A DNA stretch of 64,000 nt from Litoribacter ruber. GTDB taxonomy: Bacteria; Bacteroidota; Bacteroidia; Cytophagales; Cyclobacteriaceae. The notes beneath the pieces were generated by a model. It did not search any database. It saw only the letters and a list, made by a program, of their open reading frames with translations, and was not told the origin of the DNA. Positions 1 through 5,979 of the stretch are shown here, piece after piece (the stretch's first letter is position 1; each line of letters starts with the position of its first letter). The stretch covers positions 186,001-250,000 of the forward strand of contig NZ_JAHBGI010000001.1 of assembly GCF_018500185.1 (NCBI RefSeq). Direction: 5' to 3'. The position numbers and the translations under genes were made by a program.

Positions 1-2
1 CC

Positions 3-719
3 TTTGGGGTAGCCAATGGTTTGGGTTTTTTGGCGGTGCTGGCCATTTCGATGTTTGATCACCGCATGCTCCTTGGCGTGAATGTATGGGTGAAGCCCAT
101 GAAGTTTTTTATTTCCATTGCAATATTCGTAATGACCCTGGCCTGGTACATGGCCTATATTCCCTCTCCCAAAAAAGTGAGGCTCATCTCGATTGGGATA
201 ATAGCGGTGATGGGGCTAGAAATACTGATTATAGCAGGTCAGGCCAGCATGGGCAAGCTTTCCCATTTCAACGTTTCCTCCCCCTTTGATGGTTTGCTGT
301 TTTCCCTGATGGGGATGGCGATTGTGGTAAACACCCTGTTGGTATTATGGGCGTTTGTCCTATTTCGTAAAGCCCAGGGCCTTCCCCGGGGCTATAAACT
401 GGCAATCCAACTGGGGATGGCGATCTTTATCCTTGCCAGCCTGGAGGGGTTTGTTATGGTATCAAACTTGGGGCACACCATCGGAGCCGAAGATGGGCAA
501 CCCGGCTGGTTTTTCCTCAACTGGGCATATCAGTACGGAGACCTTAGGGTGGCCCACTTCCTTGGTCTGCATGCCCTGCAGGCAATACCCCTGTTTGCCT
601 GGTTTGCAAGCAAGGATAAAATTCGACCGGTGATTATTTTTGCATTGGTGTACGGATTACTCTCCCTAGTCACTTTCCTCCAAGCTCTAGCGGGCATGCC
701 TTTGATATTTATGAATTGA
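3..719 (+). CDS. Multi-pass membrane protein, 5' end outside window
   Basis: The reading frame is open to the left edge of the window, so the N-terminus is missing. What remains is about 238 residues dominated by at least six hydrophobic helices, with short polar loops and an ANGLGF-like stretch at the very start. No catalytic motif or lipobox is visible and I do not recognise the family. The C-terminus ends in a hydrophobic segment (LAGMPLIFMN) just before the stop. The gene is followed by a 389-base gap with a dispersed repeat and then the guaB promoter, so it is probably the last gene of its transcript. Confidence 0.7.
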   Translation, partial: FGVANGLGFLAVLAISMFDHRMLLGVNVWVKPMKFFISIAIFVMTLAWYMAYIPSPKKVRLISIGIIAVMGLEILIIAGQASMGKLSHFNVSSPFDGLLFSLMGMAIVVNTLLVLWAFVLFRKAQGLPRGYKLAIQLGMAIFILASLEGFVMVSNLGHTIGAEDGQPGWFFLNWAYQYGDLRVAHFLGLHALQAIPLFAWFASKDKIRPVIIFALVYGLLSLVTFLQALAGMPLIFMN

Positions 720-798
720 AATAACTGGAGAAATGCTCACTAAGTCGCACAAAGTTCAAAAGAAGTCGCGCCAAGTTATAATTTTATTGCATTAATTG

Positions 799-918
799 TC
801 CGCGAAGGATGAAAACCTGCCTTTGTCGACAGACAGGCCTGCTTGCAGCAAAGGCAAGCTCGGCGAAACTCCATTAGAACTCTGAGTTACCCTGCCTGCG
901 CAGGCAGGTCTGTGTCCC
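799..918 (+). repeat. Dispersed repeat copy 1 (inverted relative to 12710-12826)
   Basis: This roughly 120-bp block matches, with about 85-90% identity by eye, the reverse complement of 12710-12826. Both contain the perfect palindrome CCTGCCTGCGCAGGCAGG and the stretch GCTTGCAGCAAAGGCAAGCT. It occupies most of the gap between the partial membrane gene and guaB. A short GTAC-rich run (GTACCTAGTACCTAGTAC) follows near 951-970. No coding potential is apparent. Confidence 0.8.
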
Positions 919-1041
919 TTTTGACCTGGTGCCCTTGAAATCTTAGTACTTTGTACCTAGTACCTAGTACACAAACCTACCAAACAATCCCTCCAATACC
1001 CTGCCTTTCAGATAAAAATCTTCTGATTTATTTTTTGGGAA

Positions 1042-1074
1042 TTTGATTCGGATATAAAAAAGTTTGTATATTTG
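1042..1074 (+). promoter_or_regulatory. Bacteroidota-type promoter for guaB
   Basis: TTTG at 1042-1045 and TATATTTG at 1067-1074 are separated by 21 bases, fitting the TTTG-N19/21-TAnnTTTG consensus of the Bacteroidota primary sigma factor. Transcription would start near 1081, leaving a short leader before the guaB ATG at 1109. Confidence 0.7.
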
Positions 1075-1108
1075 ACGGGCAAATAGGGTTACCTAACCAA
1101 TATTTGCT

Positions 1109-2587
1109 ATGAATCGAAACTCAGATAAATTCCTCTTTGAAGCGCTCACCTACGATGACGTGCTTCTTGTGCCGGGTTACTCAGAAGTACTACCACGCGA
1201 CACCAACACCTCCACCCAACTTACCAAAAACATCAGACTCAACATTCCGTTGGTGTCTGCGGCCATGGACACCGTGACCGAAGCTGAACTGGCCATTGCC
1301 ATCGCTTTGGAAGGGGGACTAGGCTTCATCCACAAAAATATGAGCATCGAGCAGCAGGCCGCACAGGTCCGCAAGGTGAAAAGATCCCAAAGTGGGATGA
1401 TTCTGGATCCCGTCACCCTTGATATTGAAGCCAAAGTGAGAGACGCTGAGGCCATCATGAGCGAACACAAGATCGGTGGCATCCCGGTGATCAATGAAAA
1501 CCGCGAGCTTATGGGAATCATCACCAACCGTGACCTTCGCTTTATCAAGGATCCCAACCGCCTGATCAAAGATATCATGACTTCCGAAAACCTCGTGACA
1601 GCCAAGGGCGGGATCACCCTGGAGCAGGCTGAGGAAATCCTTCAGGAGTATAAAATCGAGAAACTTCCCATCATTGATGAGGATAACAAGCTTTTGGGCT
1701 TGATCACCTACAAGGATATCCTTAAGAGAAAAGACAAGCCTAACGCCTGTAAGGATGAGTATGGCAGGTTGAGAGTAGGGGCGGCCGTAGGCGTGACTGC
1801 TGATATCGAATCCCGCGTGGAGGCTCTCAAAAATGCAGGAGTGGACGTGGTAAGTATTGATACCGCCCACGGACATTCCAAAGGAGTGATCGAAACCTGC
1901 AAAAAGATCAAAGACAAATTCCCAGAACTTGACGTGATTGTTGGCAATATCGCCACTCCGGAAGCGGCCGTAGCTTTGGCCGAAGCCGGCGCTGATGCGG
2001 TAAAAGTTGGCGTAGGCCCGGGAAGTATCTGTACCACCAGGGTAATCGCCGGAGTGGGTGTACCCCAGCTATCCGCGGTATTTGAATGTGCCGAGGCACT
2101 TAAAGGAAAAGGCGTGGCTGTAATAGCCGATGGCGGGATCCGCTATTCAGGTGATGTGGTCAAAGCCATTGCCGCAGGTGCTGATGCCATCATGGTCGGG
2201 TCATTGCTAGCCGGAACCGAAGAGGCTCCAGGGGAGATGATCATCTATGAAGGAAGAAAATTCAAGTCTTACCGCGGGATGGGCTCTTTGGAAGCCATGG
2301 AATCGGGCTCCAAAGACCGCTACTTCCAAGATGCCGAAGACAATATCAAGAAGCTTGTTCCAGAAGGAATTGTGGGCCGTGTGGCCTTCAAGGGACTTGT
2401 GCAGGAAGTGCTTTACCAATTGGTGGGAGGGCTTCAGGCCGGTATGGGTTACTGTGGCACGCAGTCTATTGATGATCTGCAGAAAAACGGCAAGTTTGTG
2501 AAAATCACCGCTGCCGGTGTCCGCGAATCCCACCCCCACGATGTAAACATCACCCGCGAAGCGCCAAATTATAGCGCGAAGTTTTAA
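1109..2587 (+). CDS. guaB: Inosine-5'-monophosphate dehydrogenase
   Basis: GuaB oxidises IMP to XMP with NAD+, the committed step of guanine nucleotide synthesis in the cytosol. The 492-residue protein has the usual full length: an (alpha/beta)8 barrel interrupted at about residues 95-205 by two CBS domains (MSEHKIGGIPV and YKIEKLPII stretches). The catalytic loop GPGSICTT places the nucleophilic cysteine at residue 308. The barrel also shows the ADGGIRYSGD phosphate-binding segment and the YRGMGS flap. It has its own promoter and is followed at once by a strong hairpin terminator, so it is monocistronic. Family assignment is secure. Confidence 0.98.
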   Translation: MNRNSDKFLFEALTYDDVLLVPGYSEVLPRDTNTSTQLTKNIRLNIPLVSAAMDTVTEAELAIAIALEGGLGFIHKNMSIEQQAAQVRKVKRSQSGMILDPVTLDIEAKVRDAEAIMSEHKIGGIPVINENRELMGIITNRDLRFIKDPNRLIKDIMTSENLVTAKGGITLEQAEEILQEYKIEKLPIIDEDNKLLGLITYKDILKRKDKPNACKDEYGRLRVGAAVGVTADIESRVEALKNAGVDVVSIDTAHGHSKGVIETCKKIKDKFPELDVIVGNIATPEAAVALAEAGADAVKVGVGPGSICTTRVIAGVGVPQLSAVFECAEALKGKGVAVIADGGIRYSGDVVKAIAAGADAIMVGSLLAGTEEAPGEMIIYEGRKFKSYRGMGSLEAMESGSKDRYFQDAEDNIKKLVPEGIVGRVAFKGLVQEVLYQLVGGLQAGMGYCGTQSIDDLQKNGKFVKITAAGVRESHPHDVNITREAPNYSAKF

Positions 2588-2592
2588 ATACG

Positions 2593-2650
2593 AAATCCCT
2601 GTGTGTAGGGGTGAAAAATTTTTCACCCCTACACACAGGGATTTTTTTTT
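2593..2650. terminator. Bidirectional hairpin terminator between guaB and the response regulator
   Basis: A near-perfect 26-bp inverted repeat (AAATCCCTGTGTGTAGGGGT and its complement) is followed by a run of Ts on the plus strand and preceded by As. It ends guaB and, read on the other strand, the convergent response-regulator gene whose stop codon lies at 2649-2651. Confidence 0.9.
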
Positions 2651-3284
2651 ACAAATTCATCTCCAAACCTTTCTTAATCAGTTCCGTGGCGTTGTTGACC
2701 TCTAGTTTTTGGTGGATTTTTTTGCGGTGGGCCTCTATGGTGTGTACGCTGAGGCAGAGCTTGTCGGCGATGTCCTTATTGGCCAGGCCCTCCACCACGA
2801 TGAACTTCAGAATCTCGGTTTCCCGACGTGAAAGCTTGAATTTTTCCTTATACACATCCAGATAAATTTCTTCGCTGGCCTGCTTGAGCACATTGGGGTA
2901 GTGGAGGATGTGGCGGTTTTCTACCACTTCATAGATGGTATACACCAACTCATCCGGATCCGCATCCTTGAGTATATAGGCATCAATACCCTCTTTTACA
3001 CAGGCTTTGAATATTTCCTCATCATCATACATGGAGAGCACGATGATCTTGCAGCGCTGACAGGTTTTACGGATGTTTTTGATCAGGTTCATGCCGTCCA
3101 TGCCGGGCATGTTGAGATCAGTGAGTACCATATGCGGCTGGGGCCTATATTCCTTCAGATGGTTTAGCACTTCCAGTCCGTTTTGGAATATTCCATCCAC
3201 TTGGATTTCCTCATCCTTCTCCAACAAACCCGCTATCCCTTTGGCAAACATTTTATGGTCGTCTGCCAGCACTATCCTGATCAT
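2649..3284 (-). CDS. NarL/LuxR-family response regulator
   Basis: A 211-residue two-component response regulator. The N-terminal receiver domain (about 1-120) has the acidic pair in LADDH and the phospho-acceptor Asp56 in LTDLNMPGMDG, followed by the VLSM and ILKDA switch and lysine motifs. The C-terminal LuxR-type helix-turn-helix (about 145-205) contains LSRRETEILKFI and SVHTIEAHRKKIHQKL. It lies 42 bases downstream of the histidine kinase gene on the same strand, so the two are the cognate pair. It probably controls the upstream membrane-protein cassette or distant targets; the targets cannot be read from the sequence. Confidence 0.95.
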   Translation of the reverse strand: MIRIVLADDHKMFAKGIAGLLEKDEEIQVDGIFQNGLEVLNHLKEYRPQPHMVLTDLNMPGMDGMNLIKNIRKTCQRCKIIVLSMYDDEEIFKACVKEGIDAYILKDADPDELVYTIYEVVENRHILHYPNVLKQASEEIYLDVYKEKFKLSRRETEILKFIVVEGLANKDIADKLCLSVHTIEAHRKKIHQKLEVNNATELIKKGLEMNL

Positions 3285-3326
3285 GATTTCTTATTTTAAA
3301 TTCTTACCCAATTTAAGGGTAAAGAA

Positions 3327-4085
3327 TCAATTTGGCAAAATAAGTTTGATGGAGGTTCCTCTTCCGGGAAAGGAGTCTATTTGGGCTTTCCCGCCTATGC
3401 TTTTCATGCGGCTTTCGATATGGTGCAGCCCCATGCCCTGGCTGGCCTGGGAAGTGTCGAAGCCAAGCCCGTCGTCGCTGATTTCCAGTTGCATATTGTC
3501 CTGGCTGCTTTCAATCTTTATCTTTAGCAGACTGGGCTGGGCATGTTTGATGGCATTGTTGAGACATTCCTGGGTTAGGCGCGCCAGTACAAGCTTGTGA
3601 TCCTGAGGCAGGTCATCCAGCGGGGTATCATATTCGAGTTTTGTTTGGCAAAATCCGGTCTTCTCGATCTTTTCCAATTCCTTTTCTATAAAATCCTTAA
3701 CGCCAATCCCTTCGATCCAGCTTAGGTTGAGTGCTTTGGATAGGCTTCGCACTTCTTTGATGGCCTGTGTGAGCAGTTTTTTGGATTCAAAAACCTGCTC
3801 GGGCCCGCCCTGGTTTAAGTTCAGCTTGGCCAGGGATAGCATCTGCCCAATGTTATCATGTAGCTCTTGACCAATGTACTCCAAGGTCTGTTCTTGCATC
3901 TCCTTTTCCACCCTCAATATAGTATGCTCGTATTCTGCTTGTAATAATGCCACCTGCTGTTTGTTTTTAAGCTGTTTTTGGCGGTGGAATATTACCATGA
4001 AGATGATGCACATGGCCAGAATTAACGTAATTGAGATTCCCGCAAGAATAATTATGTAAACTTCGAAAGTTGTAGGGGAATTCAT
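3327..4085 (-). CDS. Sensor histidine kinase (NarX/HisKA_3 type) with one membrane helix
   Basis: A 252-residue kinase with a single N-terminal membrane helix (about 8-32), a coiled-coil linker, and a HisKA_3 dimerisation domain with the phospho-acceptor histidine in GQELHDNIGQ. The ATPase domain shows the N box (LTQECLNNAIKHA), the G box (DDGLGFD) and GMGLHHIESR. It has no extracytoplasmic sensor domain. Its ATG overlaps the stop of the preceding 7TM gene in an ATGA arrangement (4082-4085), which implies translational coupling and suggests that the membrane protein supplies the sensing function (inference). The partner regulator follows directly. Confidence 0.93.
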   Translation of the reverse strand: MNSPTTFEVYIIILAGISITLILAMCIIFMVIFHRQKQLKNKQQVALLQAEYEHTILRVEKEMQEQTLEYIGQELHDNIGQMLSLAKLNLNQGGPEQVFESKKLLTQAIKEVRSLSKALNLSWIEGIGVKDFIEKELEKIEKTGFCQTKLEYDTPLDDLPQDHKLVLARLTQECLNNAIKHAQPSLLKIKIESSQDNMQLEISDDGLGFDTSQASQGMGLHHIESRMKSIGGKAQIDSFPGRGTSIKLILPN

Positions 4086-4753
4086 CTTCTGGATGCAATA
4101 GTCTTTTCTTTGAAAATATACGGCGTGTAGAAGGAAAAGGCGAATATGAGATAAGAGGTGGCGCTTAGGAACCTTACCACTGCTCGTAAATTTAAAAATA
4201 GCTCTTTATTCATCTCATACAAAACCTGGATAGAGCTAAAATAAATGGCCGTAGAACTATAAAAAATTAAAATTCCGCTTACGATCCATATATGAGGAAT
4301 TCCAAAAATGTTCTGATTTTCATATTGACCTTGCAAAATTACATCTATAAAAAACTTAACACAACATCCAATTATTATAAGACTAATTATCGAATAGGAA
4401 TAGGTATGAAAAACGGATGTTATATCTTGGAAAAAAAGTGTGTTAGCAATACCCCATAAAATAAATCCTAACATTGAAAACCTTACTGCTTTTCTAAATT
4501 TTGCATCCTCTGATATTAAGGTGAAATATAGTAAAATCAAAAGGCTTTCAATGTATACAAATGCTATATTGTATAATAAGGAATTGTTTATTGACCTGAT
4601 TTTTAAATAATACCCAGTCATTTCTAATATCAACACCAACCCAATAATGAAGAAGAATAGCCTATGGATAGGCTCATAGTTGTTCTTTTTTAAGAAAAAA
4701 ACCGGAATGGTAATGAGAAATGAAATGAAAATGAAAGTATTATATAAATCCAT
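4082..4753 (-). CDS. Seven-TM-type membrane protein, kinase-coupled (paralogue of 5172-5843)
   Basis: A 223-residue protein with about seven hydrophobic segments and short loops. I chose the ATG at 4753 rather than an upstream start because it begins directly with the first hydrophobic helix and lies just after the stop of the 116-residue gene. Its motifs match the second membrane protein of the cluster: E-x6-7-(I/L)-x5-N-x3-(L/M)Y around residues 50-70 and a W(I/V)-x2-G-I-(L/I)-IFY segment near residue 160. The identical length of 223 residues and the shared motifs argue for paralogy. No known family was recognised; it is plausibly the sensory partner of the overlapping kinase. Confidence 0.8.
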   Translation of the reverse strand: MDLYNTFIFISFLITIPVFFLKKNNYEPIHRLFFFIIGLVLILEMTGYYLKIRSINNSLLYNIAFVYIESLLILLYFTLISEDAKFRKAVRFSMLGFILWGIANTLFFQDITSVFHTYSYSIISLIIIGCCVKFFIDVILQGQYENQNIFGIPHIWIVSGILIFYSSTAIYFSSIQVLYEMNKELFLNLRAVVRFLSATSYLIFAFSFYTPYIFKEKTIASRR

Positions 4754-4764
4754 GGGCAATTCGA

Positions 4765-5115
4765 TTAAATGTCGCCTCCACAGTGGGGTGGACAAAGCTG
4801 GCCCCCATTCTCTATTTGCTCATCCTTAGTAGGATCCTCATTATCGTTGGAGGCGGCCAATACCACGGTAAGTTGACCTGTATAGTCATGGCCGCTTTCC
4901 TCTAGGTAGTCATTTCCATATTCAGCAAAGAATATCTTTAGCCCCCCCTTTTTTTCGTCAGTCTGGGCAAGCAGCTTTTCGATGGTGTGCCTATCAAACC
5001 ATATCGATCGGGATTGCTCAGTGATTACTTTGCCCTCCCTGTTCGTAGCAGGTTTGCCGATACCTACTTCTTTTCTGTAATTGGCGGATAACTTTTTTAG
5101 TTCTTCAAGTTTCAT
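4765..5115 (-). CDS. Small acidic protein with C-terminal CPPHC motif
   Basis: A 116-residue soluble protein without signal peptide or membrane helix. The N-terminal half is helical and charged (MKLEELKKLSANYRK; WFDRHTIEKLLAQ). The middle has a hydrophobic strand pattern (LKIFFAEYG; GQLTVVLAAS). The C-terminus is Asp/Glu/Gly-rich and finishes GGQLCPPHCGGDI. Its gene is sandwiched between the two 7TM genes and 11 bases before the second. I know of no function. The cysteine pair near the C-terminus could bind metal, form a disulfide, or be the processed end of a precursor; all three are speculation. Confidence 0.75.
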   Translation of the reverse strand: MKLEELKKLSANYRKEVGIGKPATNREGKVITEQSRSIWFDRHTIEKLLAQTDEKKGGLKIFFAEYGNDYLEESGHDYTGQLTVVLAASNDNEDPTKDEQIENGGQLCPPHCGGDI

Positions 5116-5171
5116 GGTTTTAGGTATAAGGTGTTCTAATTTATTAAGGATATTTTAATTCTCCATGATGA

Positions 5172-5843
5172 TCAGGAAAATTTATAGGTTTTGGCAAAGA
5201 GGGTAGGGGCAAATAAGGACATGCCTATGATCAAAAGCATCAATCCGCCCAGGGAATGGCTGAAACTCAATGTAGTCTGAATCAGGGAGATTTCTGCCTG
5301 TGGATACATATACAGGATCCCCAACATAAATATACTCTCCAAATAAAAGATGATTACCCCTATGCTCACCCAAAAATTGGATATGGACAACAGGTTTTGA
5401 TCTGCAAATTCCTGTGAGGTGAGGTTTTTATACAAAGACTTTCCTGCCAGGATCAATACTAGCGTCCAGAGAGGAAGGTAGTTGATATAGTGCATGTGGT
5501 GATTCACATCCGTTTGCCAGTCTATACACATGCTCGGGATGAGCAGCATCAGTATCATGATGCCTATGACCAGCACCCTATTTCTTAAGATAGGTAGCTG
5601 CTGGGAAAAATAGTAGGTCAGGATAGCCGGCACCACATAAAACCAGCTCAGGGTATACATGATGTTTTTGTTGATGGCTTTAGTAATTAGAAATTGGTTC
5701 AGTGTCTCAAAAATGAATACCAATATCAGACAAATCAGCAACAAGACTTCCGATTTCTGAAAACTGGACTGCTTCTGAATCAGGTAGCCCAAGGCCACCA
5801 GGGCGCTCAGGCATATTAACAGTAAATAGATTGGTGAACTCAT
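5172..5843 (-). CDS. Seven-TM-type membrane protein (paralogue of 4082-4753)
   Basis: A 223-residue integral membrane protein with about seven hydrophobic segments. The ATG at 5843 is preferred over an upstream in-frame ATG because it starts directly at the first helix (MSSPIYLLLICL). It shares length, topology and the FETLNQFL / FWVSIGVIIFY type motifs with the membrane protein at 4082-4753. It heads the cassette 7TM, CPPHC protein, 7TM, histidine kinase, response regulator, all on the minus strand. Two tandem terminators just upstream isolate it from secDF. Function unknown. Confidence 0.8.
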   Translation of the reverse strand: MSSPIYLLLICLSALVALGYLIQKQSSFQKSEVLLLICLILVFIFETLNQFLITKAINKNIMYTLSWFYVVPAILTYYFSQQLPILRNRVLVIGIMILMLLIPSMCIDWQTDVNHHMHYINYLPLWTLVLILAGKSLYKNLTSQEFADQNLLSISNFWVSIGVIIFYLESIFMLGILYMYPQAEISLIQTTLSFSHSLGGLMLLIIGMSLFAPTLFAKTYKFS

Positions 5844-5894
5844 GATAAAAATACTTGTGGTTGACCATTCAAAGTAACCATATACTGGCCACAT

Positions 5895-5921
5895 AAAAAA
5901 TACCCCGATCGGGGTATTTTT
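5895..5921 (-). terminator. Second of two tandem terminators after secDF
   Basis: The perfect inverted repeat AAATACCCC-GATC-GGGGTATTT is flanked by A and T runs on both strands. It lies 30 bases after the first hairpin in the secDF direction of transcription and just before the 7TM gene. Confidence 0.75.
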
Positions 5922-5925
5922 CCAT

Positions 5926-5958
5926 AAAAAAAGCCGCTGGAGTGATCCAGCGGCTTTT
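5926..5958 (-). terminator. First terminator after secDF
   Basis: AAGCCGCTGG and CCAGCGGCTT form a 12-bp or longer stem with a 6-base loop, flanked by an A run and a T run. It begins 22 bases after the secDF stop. Confidence 0.85.
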
Positions 5959-5979
5959 TAATGTTGGGGAAATTTTTGC

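Noticed and set aside
799-918. Insertion sequence or transposon end
   Set aside because: Only a 120-bp block without transposase and without visible target duplications; called a dispersed repeat instead.
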